From: Desmonostoc muscorum FACHB-395
GTDB lineage: Bacteria; Cyanobacteriota; Cyanobacteriia; Cyanobacteriales; Nostocaceae
Direction: 5' to 3'
DNA: 64,000 bases
Assembly: GCF_014698035.1 (NCBI RefSeq)
Contig: NZ_JACJSF010000041.1
Location: forward strand, 1 to 64,000
Below, piece after piece: positions 20,308 to 30,071 of the stretch. The notes beneath the pieces are model-generated. The model ran no database searches, was not told where the DNA came from, and saw only the letters and a list, made by a program, of their open reading frames with translations. The translations under genes and the position numbers were made by a program. Position 1 is the first letter of the stretch; the number at the start of each line of letters is the position of its first letter.

Positions 20308-21162
20308 TTATTTGGGAGGAGGTGCTATAAATTGACAGGTATTACCATCATCATTGAGTCCAATTTTCTGATAAGGATTAACTGGTGTTTTCGTTTCTGG
20401 AGATGGATCGTTGTTAAACGGGTTATATCCGGCACTGGGTGATATATCGCCATATAAAGCTCGCATAGATTGGATAATTGCACTAGCTGCTTGAATATTT
20501 TCATCCGGCTTCCCTAGAGAGATAACAGCACTATTTAATTTAGATTCAAGCTCTCTAAGAGTTGGACAGATATTAAATAATTTCAGCAATAAATCATCAA
20601 GTTTTTGAGTCTTGAGTTTCAACCAGTCTTCTTCATTGAAAGTAAATTTTTTGTCAAGTGCGGAAAATAGAACTATTTTAGCCCTAAGTGGGTTAGTATA
20701 TTTCATAATATTTTGTCGTAAATCAAACTGATTATATTGATATTTGATTTGACTGTTTGGAGATTTATCTATAGAATTTAATGATATTGGTTCCTGTTGA
20801 TTTAAAAATATTCCTGTTGATTCTTCTTGATGAGGTTTATTTAAAAATATTCCTGTTGGTTCTTCAGGCGTTATATATAGCTTCTGCATCTGATGAAAAA
20901 TCACATTGGCGATTATGGCGTATTCAGCTTGTTTGTTAAGAGTTTTTACAACTTCAGATAAACTATAATTTAAGTTATTGGTAGTAGGATTTAATCTAAA
21001 TAATTCTTGAATTAATTCTTGTAATTTAAACCTATCTAGCGTCTCTTCATCATTCTCCCAAATATTTTTACAAGCTGAGTATATTAATTTTTTAATCCGT
21101 TTGGAGTTTTCATGCTGTTCTAAATGTTTAGTTACTGCATCGAGACTAGATATAGTTTTCAT
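20308..21162 (-). CDS. hypothetical protein with two related about 75-aa helical modules
   Basis: About 284 aa from ATG 21162 (MKTISSLDAV), chosen because GGAG lies 8 nt upstream; an ATG 12 codons earlier lacks this. Two segments look homologous: IKKLIYSACKNIWENDEETL...LQELIQELFRLNPTT...VVKTLNKQAEYAIIANVIFHQM and AKIVLFSALDKKFTFNEEDW...LDDLLLKLFNICPTL...AVISLGKPDENIQAASAIIQSM. Between them is a linker with a doubled TGIFLN motif (also a DNA-level repeat, about 20805-20865). C-terminus is Pro/Asn-rich. The modules resemble small helical effector-associated adaptor domains in size and composition, but I cannot confirm this. Upstream of the pentapeptide gene. Confidence 0.65.
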   Translation of the reverse strand: MKTISSLDAVTKHLEQHENSKRIKKLIYSACKNIWENDEETLDRFKLQELIQELFRLNPTTNNLNYSLSEVVKTLNKQAEYAIIANVIFHQMQKLYITPEEPTGIFLNKPHQEESTGIFLNQQEPISLNSIDKSPNSQIKYQYNQFDLRQNIMKYTNPLRAKIVLFSALDKKFTFNEEDWLKLKTQKLDDLLLKLFNICPTLRELESKLNSAVISLGKPDENIQAASAIIQSMRALYGDISPSAGYNPFNNDPSPETKTPVNPYQKIGLNDDGNTCQFIAPPPK

Positions 21163-21811
21163 CGGCAAATCTCCAGCACAAGTATTAAATAGGAACAAAT
21201 GATAAAGCTAACCTTTTCAACGTAACTCGTAAAATCTTTTTCTCGGAACATTCTCTGTGTCGAAAGTGGCTTATAAGTTATTTATTTAACCGCAGAGGCA
21301 CAGCAGAAAGCCTGAGACCAGGCATCAGATTTTCTCAAATAGAGAAGTTATAGAAAAGAGGTTTAGAGAGGAATTCACTTTCGATAATTTATACTCGCTT
21401 TGAAAGGGCTGGTCTTATGTTATACCCTTTTTATCTAGCTTGTGTAGTCATGTCGAAGCACTTTGCCTAGAGTTGGCACAAGGTAATGATGCCTACAGTT
21501 TCAAGGTAATCTCAAGTACTACCGCATCCATTGACGACATCCGCAATTGCCGAAAGCCCTGCTGATGTGGGCTATTGGAGTTATGAGTGGCGTGTTGGTG
21601 GTAAATCTGGTGCGAAGTCGCAGAAATTGCCTGAAAAAAAGCGAATCATCTAGCTCAAACTCTAAATTAGCTGTTTTAGTAGGTAGCTGCTGATATTGTC
21701 GCTATTTTAACCACAAGCTCCGGTTGTATAAATATTCTAATTATTTGAGCCAGGTTCCCATCGCTTACACTGACTTGTTATATTACATTTATTAGCTATG
21801 TATTACTTGTA
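21163..21811. other. 0.65-kb spacer, possible gene remnant
   Basis: No intact gene. Around 21500-21660 short coding-like pieces occur in two frames (for example MWAIGVMSGVLVVNLV), perhaps the wreck of a gene or transposase, but no family could be assigned. Confidence 0.3.
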
Positions 21812-22804
21812 TTAGTATTGGTTGACAAGTTGTTGGACATATTGCTTGGACGAGCCATAGCTTACGATCGCTATATCAAGATCAGCATACTTGTAAAGGT
21901 TCAAGGCACGTTCGATTGCTCCAATAATCCAATCGGTTTCGTTGCCAAATGCTCCACCACCGAGAAGCGTAAGAAACAATCTGTTGTTTCCATTTCTGAT
22001 CGAATTCAAGATTGCAGTACAAATAGTTGCCTCATAAGATGCCTCTAAAACGAGGCGTGCAAATTCTGTCCAAAGATTTGAGGAATGACGAGAGTAGCTA
22101 ACTGGCAAGGCAGAGCAATAGGCTTGTGAGACTGTATGCTTGCAATCATTGAGCGTTACTTGCGTACTCCATTGAATGCCGATTCGTAACAACTCTCGCA
22201 ATCCATCAAGTTCACTCTCGCTTGCGGCTCGAAGTCGATTTGAAATCTCAACCAAACCGTTATGTGATGCCAAAGCATAGCCGTTTCTCATTTCCCAAAG
22301 ACGGCTTTTGGAATTTCCCAATGCTACTCCCATATCTGCAAGACAATCGATTTGGCTTGTTGTTGATTGTCCGGTTTGCCCATTTACGGTTGCAAAGTAG
22401 TTTCGATAAATCGTTCCTGCACCAGCCGCGATCGCACAGGCTGGCCCCTGGGTAGGATCATTCTCATAAATCCCCACGCCACCCTCAGGTGTTACATTTG
22501 GAGATACCATTTCAAGCAGATTGAACTGGGAAGCTACTTGAAAAAGCGCATCAGCATTCGATTCATTTATGTGCAAATGCTGGACGTTGGCAACTATTTC
22601 GCGTACCGATATTTTTCCAACCTCATATCCACTCGCATGGACACGTTCTCTGAGTTCGGCTAAAGACGGTGTTTCCAACTGACCGCAAACCATTACTTTC
22701 CCATTCACATGAGATTTCAATACCTTACCGTCAACAGTGATATTCTGCCAAACCTGTTGTGGGGACTCTTCAGGAAAACCGGTCAATGTTTCAAACCACG
22801 TCAT
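21812..22804 (-). CDS. macrodomain-like protein (putative ADP-ribose-binding)
   Basis: 330 aa. C-terminal part carries a macrodomain/PARG-like pattern: FLTLLGGGAFGNETDWI with a Gly-rich phosphate-binding loop, followed by IGAIERAL and DLDIAIVSYG; the N-terminal part has FQVASQFNLLEMVSP and GPACAIAAGAGTIYRNYF, like the first half of such folds. Known macrodomains bind or hydrolyse ADP-ribose on proteins, nucleic acids or metabolites; which of these applies here is unknown. No signal peptide. Stand-alone: the next gene to the right is an aldo/keto reductase on the same strand, 99 bp away. Family assignment is from motif memory only. Confidence 0.6.
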   Translation of the reverse strand: MTWFETLTGFPEESPQQVWQNITVDGKVLKSHVNGKVMVCGQLETPSLAELRERVHASGYEVGKISVREIVANVQHLHINESNADALFQVASQFNLLEMVSPNVTPEGGVGIYENDPTQGPACAIAAGAGTIYRNYFATVNGQTGQSTTSQIDCLADMGVALGNSKSRLWEMRNGYALASHNGLVEISNRLRAASESELDGLRELLRIGIQWSTQVTLNDCKHTVSQAYCSALPVSYSRHSSNLWTEFARLVLEASYEATICTAILNSIRNGNNRLFLTLLGGGAFGNETDWIIGAIERALNLYKYADLDIAIVSYGSSKQYVQQLVNQY

Positions 22805-22903
22805 TGGATAAAATCAAACGACATACATAACTATTTATTGTACGGAAAGTTTTCGTATAATTTTTTTCTTTTTGAAGGACTTGTTGACTTTCGAGTAGCC
22901 GTA

Positions 22904-23869
22904 CTAGGTGTTTGAGGAACTGGCTTGATTAAGAAGGTCAATAGCATCTTGGTCGAGCTTTATATTGACAGCTTTGATGATATCGTTGAGTTGCTCAACC
23001 TTTGTTGCACTAACAATAGGAGCAGTAATGCTGGGATTAGCAATGAGCCATGCCAGAGAAACTTGGGTGGGAGTAGAATTATAAGTCGTTGCCACCCGAT
23101 CAATTGCCTCTAGAATTCGCAAGCCACGAGGGTTTAAATATCTTTTTACAGAATTACCACGAAGACTAATAGACAAATCTTTTTCTGAGCGATATTTACC
23201 AGAGAGAAAACCACTGCACAGAGAGGAATAGTTAATCACGCCAATTTCCTGTTCTTGGCAAATTTTTTGTAAATCCTGCTCATAACCATCTCGATCATAC
23301 AAGTTATAACGGGGCTGAAGGCTTTCGTAGCGAGGATAGCCATGCTGACGGCTAATTTCTAACGCCTGTGCCAAACGCTCTGCACTATAGTTTGAAGCAC
23401 CAATCGCACGTACTTTTCCCTGACGAATCAATTCTGCGTAGGTTTCAAGAGTTTCTTCAAGTGGAGTGTTTTCATCGTCGATATGCGATTGATATAGATC
23501 GATATAATCGGTTTGTAACCTCTGCAACGAGTCTTCAACAGCTTGTTGAATGTGTTTACAAGAAAGCCCTTGGCCTCTAACACCCATATCGTTGCCAACC
23601 TTAGTTGCAATCACCACTTGATCACGATGACCGCGCTGCTTGAGCCATTTTCCTAAAATTGTCTCAGACTCTCCACCTTGATTTCCTGGAACCCACTTGG
23701 AATAGACATCAGCTGTGTCAATAAAATTACCTCCAGCCTCTATGAAACTATCTAAAATCTCAAATGAACTATTTTCATCAATAGTCCAGCCAAACACGTT
23801 GCCACCAAAAGATATTGGTGATACTTCTAGTTCTGAACGTCCAAGTTTACGCCTTTGTGTAATGACCAT
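22904..23869 (-). CDS. aldo/keto reductase (cytoplasmic)
   Basis: 321 aa. LGRSELEVSPISFGGNVFGW at the N-terminus, catalytic region FIDTADVYSKWVPGNQGGESE (Asp and Tyr), Lys in IATKVGNDMG, then YIDLYQSHIDD, and C-terminal ITAPIVSATKVEQL for NADP binding. Matches the YajO/Tas-like group of NADPH-dependent reductases. No signal peptide, unlike the Tat-exported paralogue at 7785. Substrate not predictable. Confidence 0.92.
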   Translation of the reverse strand: MVITQRRKLGRSELEVSPISFGGNVFGWTIDENSSFEILDSFIEAGGNFIDTADVYSKWVPGNQGGESETILGKWLKQRGHRDQVVIATKVGNDMGVRGQGLSCKHIQQAVEDSLQRLQTDYIDLYQSHIDDENTPLEETLETYAELIRQGKVRAIGASNYSAERLAQALEISRQHGYPRYESLQPRYNLYDRDGYEQDLQKICQEQEIGVINYSSLCSGFLSGKYRSEKDLSISLRGNSVKRYLNPRGLRILEAIDRVATTYNSTPTQVSLAWLIANPSITAPIVSATKVEQLNDIIKAVNIKLDQDAIDLLNQASSSNT

Positions 23870-24333
23870 GAGTTTTTTCTTCAGACAGTTTTAGAATTAC
23901 TTGTGCTAACTCAAATTAAAAATACAGTATGCTATTAAAACTACTATAAAACTATTGATAAACCGTATTTTCAAGAGATAGACGTAGGTTATCACGGAAA
24001 ATCATGTCAAATCAAGCCTTTTTATCGTTGAGCGTTCTTAAGCATACTTGTTATGGATGTTACCACCTACTTAGTCTGCGTTAACAGTATTGGCAATATA
24101 GCAATCCTACTCAATACTTGTCGGGTTTTGGGGAAAGGGGAAAAACCTTATATATCAGGTCTTCCACTTCTTTTTCCCTTACGCTTTTCCCTTTAACCGA
24201 GCAGCATTGCAATCCTACTTATTAAACATCTAAGGAATGGGGATTCACTCCAACCCTGGACAGTAGCCCATCGTAGACATCGCTCAATCACGTTACAATA
24301 ACTAATTGTTACTAATTAAACGGTAATTTACTT
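23870..24333. other. divergent spacer holding a small inserted repeat
   Basis: Between divergent aldo/keto reductase and HugZ-like genes. Contains the repeat at 24112-24208. Remaining sequence is AT-rich without recognised sites. Confidence 0.45.
24112..24208 (+). mobile_element. 97-bp MITE-like insert flanked by 11-bp direct repeats
   Basis: The sequence starts CAATACTTGTCGGGTTTTGG, like copies at 17548 and 30803 (inverted). It is flanked on both sides by GCAATCCTACT (24101-24111 and 24209-24219), which looks like a target-site duplication. Inner part is purine-rich on the left (GGGGAAAGGGGAAAAACC) and pyrimidine-rich on the right, so it can fold back. No coding capacity. Confidence 0.6.
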
Positions 24334-24837
24334 ATGAGTCAACTTGAAAAGATTCAAGCTGAGTATGAAAAGTTTACTGAAGAATTTGAGAGTGTAATCA
24401 TTAGCACCGTGAACGCCCAAGCAATACCAAATGCTAGTTATGCTCCCTTTGTAATGGATAATTCCAAAAACATCTATATTTATGTCAGTGGTCTTTCAAC
24501 TCATACCAAAAATATCTATACCAATCCTCATGTAAGTGTCTTATTTATCGAGGATGAAGCCAAGAGTAATCTAATTTTTGCCCGTCGTCGTTTGAGTTTT
24601 GATTGTACGGCAACTTTGATAGAGCGTGAAACTGACAAGTGGAATCAAATTGTTGAGCAATTTCAAGGGCGATTTGGTGAAATTATCGAGGTTTTGCGCG
24701 GCTTGTCTGACTTTCGGATTTTTCAGCTAACTCCTAGTGAAGGGCGTTTTGTAGTTGGTTTTGGGGCAGCCTATCATATTAGTGGCGATAACCTCCATCA
24801 ACTTGTTCAGATCACAGGAGATAGTAATCAAAAATAA
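24334..24837 (+). CDS. HugZ/HutZ-type pyridoxamine 5'-phosphate oxidase-fold protein
   Basis: 167 aa. Split-barrel flavin-binding fold: SVIISTVNAQAIPNASYAPF, IYIYVSGLSTHTKNI, PHVSVLFIEDEA, ARRRLSFDCTA, and FRIFQLTPSEGRFVVGFGAA. The last motif and the overall pattern match HugZ/HutZ heme-utilisation (heme-degrading) proteins rather than true PNPOx. In that family the C-terminal region supplies a heme-ligand His; AAYHISGDNLHQL contains two candidate His residues. Cytoplasmic. Followed 159 nt later by an alpha/beta hydrolase on the same strand. Confidence 0.8.
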   Translation: MSQLEKIQAEYEKFTEEFESVIISTVNAQAIPNASYAPFVMDNSKNIYIYVSGLSTHTKNIYTNPHVSVLFIEDEAKSNLIFARRRLSFDCTATLIERETDKWNQIVEQFQGRFGEIIEVLRGLSDFRIFQLTPSEGRFVVGFGAAYHISGDNLHQLVQITGDSNQK

Positions 24838-24996
24838 AAAATGAATTATGAATTAGTTTGACTGTATAAAAATTAAATATGAAATAGCTTAGGACAGAAA
24901 AATTTTACTTACTCTGATATTTATCGGTAAGCTTAAATTTATACCTTGTGATTTTGCCTTCGGGTAAAGTGCCATTAAACTATACTTTTTAATTTT

Positions 24997-25884
24997 ATGC
25001 TTCAGTTTCAACCTCCTGGCTTTGGACATAAACTTATCCATACATCCTTGGGGGCAATGGTTTACTATACCCAAACTAATACACCTTGGGCGTTCGGTGA
25101 TACTGAAGATTTACCTCCACTACTGTTTCTCCATAACTTTGGTGGTGGGGCATCTGCGTATGAATGGTCTAAAGTTTACCCGGCTTTTGCCTCTAATTAC
25201 CACATTTTAGCTCCCGATCTAATCGGCTGGGGAGAATCGGCTCATCCAGTTCGGGATTATAAAATTAGGGATTATCTCAGCACGATCGCAGAGTTTATCA
25301 TCGAAACTTGTCGTCAGCCAGTGACAGTGGTGGCCTCTTCTCTAACAGCCGCTTTTGCTATCCGCCTAGCTATTGTTCAACCCAATTTATTCAAAGCACT
25401 GTTTTTGGTGTCCCCATCTGGGTTTGATGATTTTGGGCAGGGTGCTGGACGCAGACTTCCGCTTTCGGTAATCAATACGCCTCTATTGGACAATTTTATT
25501 TATATGCTTGGTGCTGAAAATGAAATTGCAGTCAGAAATTTTTTACAAAGTTTTCTGTTCGCTAAGTCAGAACGAGTATCTCAAGAAATAGTGGATGCTT
25601 ATTTAACCTCTGCACAACAACCTAATGCCAAATTTTCCGCCTTGGCATTTTTACGGGGCGATCTTTACTTTGATCTGAGTTTATATATTCAACAACTGAC
25701 AATTCCCACTGTGATGTTTTGGGGAGAGAAGGCACAATTTACCAATATCAAACTAGGACAACGCTTGGCCAATTTAAATCAAAGGGCAATTCAAGATTTT
25801 TATGCGATCGCAGATGCAGGAATATTACCTCATTTAGAAATACCTGAAGTTGTCATTGGTCTATTGCAACGATATCTTCGGTAA
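24997..25884 (+). CDS. alpha/beta hydrolase
   Basis: 295 aa. LLFLHNFGGGASAYEW (oxyanion HxFGGG region), ILAPDLIGWGESAHP, nucleophile elbow VVASSLTAA with Ser in place of the more usual GHSLG, and TIPTVMFWGEKAQFT before the acid. The C-terminal catalytic His is probably in ILPHLEIPE. Similar stand-alone hydrolases are widespread in cyanobacteria; no substrate is known. An internal TAAATTT-rich leader precedes the ATG; no strong RBS. Confidence 0.85.
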   Translation: MLQFQPPGFGHKLIHTSLGAMVYYTQTNTPWAFGDTEDLPPLLFLHNFGGGASAYEWSKVYPAFASNYHILAPDLIGWGESAHPVRDYKIRDYLSTIAEFIIETCRQPVTVVASSLTAAFAIRLAIVQPNLFKALFLVSPSGFDDFGQGAGRRLPLSVINTPLLDNFIYMLGAENEIAVRNFLQSFLFAKSERVSQEIVDAYLTSAQQPNAKFSALAFLRGDLYFDLSLYIQQLTIPTVMFWGEKAQFTNIKLGQRLANLNQRAIQDFYAIADAGILPHLEIPEVVIGLLQRYLR

Positions 25885-25920
25885 CTGGGGATTGGGGAAG
25901 ACGAGGGGGATGAGGGAAAC

Positions 25921-25941
25921 AAATGACAAATGACAAATGAC
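25921..25941. repeat. three AAATGAC heptamers
   Basis: Perfect tandem trimer in the gap between convergent genes; its last base is also the last base of the stop codon of the metalloprotease gene. Confidence 0.8.
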
Positions 25942-28658
25942 TACTTAGAGAGTAAATGTGCATTTAATGCTTTGGTGATGCGATCGCCAGAAGCTTCTAA
26001 ATGGGCTAGGGTGTAAATATCAAGGCTTTCACTCAGTTGTTTGAGTCTGACATCAATGGCTTTTTGCAGTTGGCGCAATTCATACCAAGCCAATGTCCGA
26101 CCATCTTCAGGTGTATCGGTAGTACCCAACATCATCTCTAGCAAAATATTCAGATATTCCCGTTGCAATGAACGACGGATGCTAGAAATTGGCTTTGGTT
26201 CTCCTGGGGTTAAAACTTCTGCCCAGATGCCTGTTTGCAGGGTATCGAACAGTTCCGGGATAGAAAGTGCTTCCCCAGGCAGAGTTTTTAATTCTATATC
26301 TTGTAAACGATTGAGGCGATCGCTGTCTAATAGCGATCGCAGCACCGCACTTTGAAACTTCAAAATATTTTCGTGAATTGGATAATCAAGGCGGTTGTTA
26401 GGTACAGAACTACCCCAATGTTCCCAGCGTGATGGTGCTAGTTGATTGAGTAATTGTGGTGAAAAACTGAAAGCATTTTCGGCAAATACATACTCTTGCA
26501 ATTTTGTCAATGCTTGGCGTTGTTTTAAAAGTGAAACAGGTACAAATGTCCAAGAAGCATTATCACTATTATGGAGACGCAGAAACGATTGTCCACCAAT
26601 ATATTTGGAAAGCAAGGTGGCGTTCCGAAAATAATATTTAAGCACTCTATTGAATGAGACGCGCAGGTTACTATAGCTTTCTCCTTTTGATAGATAACCC
26701 TTATCAAGGCGCTGCCACATAACGCGGGCATTATCCATTTGCCACTGCGAATAAAGTAGCACATCACTACTCATATCCCAGACATTCGCCAAAGGATTAA
26801 TGTCCCAAATATCCTCATCAGTTGCATAAGACAATTCTGGTTGAGGCGACGCTAGTGCAATCTGCTCTAAAAAACTTTTTTCTGATTCTGGAATTATCCC
26901 CTCAAGCGTTGCTGATGGGCTTGTTTTATAACCATACTCAATTGCCCATTCGTCATAAGGCCCAACAACTCCTGGAAAATAGTCACCTTGCTGTACTCCC
27001 TGCGGTGCTATATTCACCGGTAGATAGTCCATCACCGAACCCACTAAGCCTTTAGTATGAGTGATTTCAGTATTATTTAATTCTTCAGGTGCTAACATTG
27101 TGCTGCCATGAAAGTTGTGGCGCAAACCGAGAGTATGCCCAACTTCGTGAGCTATGAGAGAACGCAAATATTGATGCACATACTCCTTCATCGTTTCACT
27201 ACTGGCTGTAGTATTTGGCAAAATTGACAACGCCAGCGCTCCCATCGCGGCTTGATTTGAAGACTCCATACCATAGCAAGACTCAGAGTCCGGTAGAAGA
27301 GAATTATTAACTCCTGGCTTTTGGCTTCCCCAAAGGGCTTGACATGGATTTTTGCCCACTAAAGATGGATTTACTTCCATCAATGCGTGATATTCTTGCT
27401 GAATTGATAGCACCATATTGGCATCTACCATAATGTCTGCATCCAATATTTCCCCAGTGAATGGGTTGACGCGCATTGGCCCTCTAGCAAAACCTGCATC
27501 TAAAGAGTTGAACCAGCGAATAGTATTGTAATGTACATCTGCGGGTTGCCAATCAGCATCATCTGGCATTTGCTGTACTTCAATAGCATTTTGAAATCCA
27601 GCTTTTTCAAATGCTTTGTTCCACATCAAAACGCCTTCACGAATCGCATCGCGGTACTCTAGTGGCACAGCATTTTCAATCCAATACACAATTGGCTTTT
27701 TAGGCGGAGATAAGGGAGAATTCGGATCGGATGGCTCTAAATGCCAACGATTGATATAACGTACAAATGATTCATGAGGATTCTTATTAGATAAATCTTG
27801 AAAAGCAGTAATAAAATATCCCACTCTATCATCAGCAAGTCTGGGAATATAATCATTATTTTCTCTAAGTTGAGAAAAACTGTAGTGTACTTTAAGAGTG
27901 AGTGCCCTACTATCAGGTACGGTAACTAAATTTGCTCCTTCTAATGATGAAAAACCGTAAATAGAATCAATCTCTATATTTTCTGAGAAGCTGTTAACAT
28001 CAGCAAAATATGACTTGTGTGCATCCAAGTGGTAATCAGCCTGCAAAGAGTATTTCAAAATGGTAGTTAATCCAGGTAAATCCTGCATTAGCAGTTCATT
28101 CAGGTTGATCAGAATATTTTCATTCTGTGGATCGATATTAGCTATTTCGAGTGAATAAAGAACGGAGTCGCTAAATGAACGAGCAAGCGATCGCTGTTCT
28201 GGTCTACTTTCTGCACGAAATTTCACATTACGCACCACAAAGTGCAATCTATTATTTACTCGTTGGAAGTAAAAGATAAAATCAGAAAGAGGTAATCCAC
28301 TATAAATTCCACTTTCCCCAACACCAGATTCTAATGTCACTATAGCTAGATAGTTTTTATTTAGCTGTTCTGGTTTAATTTCTAAGTAAATTTTTCCCGA
28401 ATTATCAGTGCAATAAAGTGTGAAGAGTCCTTCTACTTTATTTATCCCTTTGACAACCTCATTAAATCGGCAAAAATTTTCCTTTCTATTCTTAGCAAGA
28501 TCGTTGTCAGTATTTGCTAAGTTTTCAACTGCTGGGAGTGCATTTACTTGCTGTGCATCAATATTTGAAAGTTGATTTGCTCCTGCATAATCACTACAGA
28601 TGAACAAGTTATACAGTAATACTATAAAGATTGCTAATTTCCTGATCCAGTATTTCAT
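25941..28658 (-). CDS. secreted zinc metalloprotease-like protein (DUF5117/DUF4953 type)
   Basis: 905 aa. N-terminal hydrophobic signal (KLAIFIVLLYNLFICSDYA). Around residue 505 is the extended metzincin zinc site IAHEVGHTLGLRHNF (HExxHxxGxxH), followed by a candidate Met-turn VGSVMDYLPVN. Upstream, VYWIENAVPLEYRDAIREGV and MWNKAFEKAGFQNAIEV match the conserved core of the DUF5117-DUF4953 zinc-dependent family. Likely secreted or periplasmic; substrates unknown. It is monocistronic, convergent with the alpha/beta hydrolase at 24997. Confidence 0.88.
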   Translation of the reverse strand: MKYWIRKLAIFIVLLYNLFICSDYAGANQLSNIDAQQVNALPAVENLANTDNDLAKNRKENFCRFNEVVKGINKVEGLFTLYCTDNSGKIYLEIKPEQLNKNYLAIVTLESGVGESGIYSGLPLSDFIFYFQRVNNRLHFVVRNVKFRAESRPEQRSLARSFSDSVLYSLEIANIDPQNENILINLNELLMQDLPGLTTILKYSLQADYHLDAHKSYFADVNSFSENIEIDSIYGFSSLEGANLVTVPDSRALTLKVHYSFSQLRENNDYIPRLADDRVGYFITAFQDLSNKNPHESFVRYINRWHLEPSDPNSPLSPPKKPIVYWIENAVPLEYRDAIREGVLMWNKAFEKAGFQNAIEVQQMPDDADWQPADVHYNTIRWFNSLDAGFARGPMRVNPFTGEILDADIMVDANMVLSIQQEYHALMEVNPSLVGKNPCQALWGSQKPGVNNSLLPDSESCYGMESSNQAAMGALALSILPNTTASSETMKEYVHQYLRSLIAHEVGHTLGLRHNFHGSTMLAPEELNNTEITHTKGLVGSVMDYLPVNIAPQGVQQGDYFPGVVGPYDEWAIEYGYKTSPSATLEGIIPESEKSFLEQIALASPQPELSYATDEDIWDINPLANVWDMSSDVLLYSQWQMDNARVMWQRLDKGYLSKGESYSNLRVSFNRVLKYYFRNATLLSKYIGGQSFLRLHNSDNASWTFVPVSLLKQRQALTKLQEYVFAENAFSFSPQLLNQLAPSRWEHWGSSVPNNRLDYPIHENILKFQSAVLRSLLDSDRLNRLQDIELKTLPGEALSIPELFDTLQTGIWAEVLTPGEPKPISSIRRSLQREYLNILLEMMLGTTDTPEDGRTLAWYELRQLQKAIDVRLKQLSESLDIYTLAHLEASGDRITKALNAHLLSK

Positions 28659-30071
28659 CCTTTGGCTTTCCAGGTGAAGCAGTTCTTGTATTGAGGAAAA
28701 AATGTGGATTAATTTGTCCTCTGTAAGCCCTGCAAATATCTAGGGATTACGGTATAAATCCACTCAGTCAGACAATATCTCTAACCTAAAAGTCCTGTGA
28801 CTATTGATTGTTATTGGTAGCTATTTAGGAATTTTCCGTCAATTATCTGTATCTTTAGATAGATAATTTTTATAACTACAGATATATGTTTTTTTAAACT
28901 ATATCTGTATTAAAAACCAAATGTAGCATTAAAAATGTATTTAGTGCTACATTTGGCAGCCGAAGGAATCTTAAGCATGATTTATAAACAAAGAGTAAGA
29001 ATCCTAAAAAAGCTGTTATTGAGCATTTAAATACTTTTTTAGGATGAATTATGGAGATTTATGGTAATCCCAACTGTTTTCTCACGCAGTCAATTGCTTC
29101 TTCCCAATGGTCTTCAAAACGTTAGCCCAAAAAAATCAGCTTTGTTACCTAGTTCTCACCCTTTCGCCAGGTTGACGAAAATCGCTTTGGTTTGTTGAGG
29201 AGCCAGGATGGGATAGAGCAATCTAGCCAACCACAAACCGATTTGGAGTGATTTGCCGTAATTTTGTGTAGCAGCAAAAGAAAGTACGCCAATCTCTCCC
29301 GCATAACTAGTGTCAAAATCGAGCAAATAGATTAGTTTAGCAATGTCTTCTAGTTCAGGGCTGATATTTAAAGGTTTTAGTTGATTTTCACCATATAAAC
29401 CTCGTCTACCTTGAGAACCGTAGTTTTGTAAGTTGGGTGCAGCGATCGCGTAACTCAACATAAATAAGGTGGTAATGTTGGGTTGCATTTCACTCCACCC
29501 AACCTACATAAATATATCTTTTAAAAAACTCTATATTTCAACATGGATGAGGTTTGATTGACATATTATCCTCCGAATTAGCCTTGAGGATATTGGCTTA
29601 ATTGGTTCAAACAATATCCCACTATTAGTTGTAATTTTGAGGTAATTTTCAATAAAATTAAATACCAAAATAATCAGATTCCAGAATGGCAATATCAACC
29701 AACTTCACTGAGTTTCTGTAAGCTGTAATCACTTGGAATTGTGGGAGTTTTTTAGCATCATGATTTTACTGAGTAGATTGATAAGACTTGATAATAGTGA
29801 AGTGTAGCCCTTTATCTTATTTCTCATAAAAATTTAATTTATTCAGCAGTGGCTCTCTCTTGCTTATTATGTAAACTATCTAGGGAAAGGCAGCATTGCT
29901 CGTTGCTCTTGCACATAAATGAATGCAAATATCTATTTATCTCGCAAACCACCTCCTCCCCAAGGTTTAAAAAGTATTTCTTTTTTATAACTGAGATATG
30001 CCTTTTGTTAGAAGGATAATTACCCTTTTATAGTTAATGTTTATTTGTACTCAAAAAACAAGCTAATTGGC
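28659..30071. other. 1.4-kb stretch with only gene fragments
   Basis: AT-rich. Holds a doubtful 110-codon frame (29156-29488) and, just left of it, the tail of another minus-strand frame reading RFEDHWEEAIDCVRKQLGLP then stop (29056-29118), both looking like decayed coding sequence. A common Nostoc repeat (GTTGGGTTGCATTTCACTCC, about 29477-29510) overlaps the 5' end of the first fragment. Confidence 0.45.
29156..29488 (-). pseudogene. 110-codon frame, probable gene fragment
   Basis: Translates to a protein-like sequence (LEDIAKLIYLLDFDTSYAGE, LQIGLWLARLLYP) but no family was recognised. Its first codons lie inside a dispersed GTTGGGTT repeat, so the apparent ATG is accidental and the true 5' part seems lost. 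Could also be a short real gene. Confidence 0.3.

Noticed and set aside
21500-21660. Transposase-like remnant
   Set aside because: Short pieces in two frames without a family motif; noted only as spacer.
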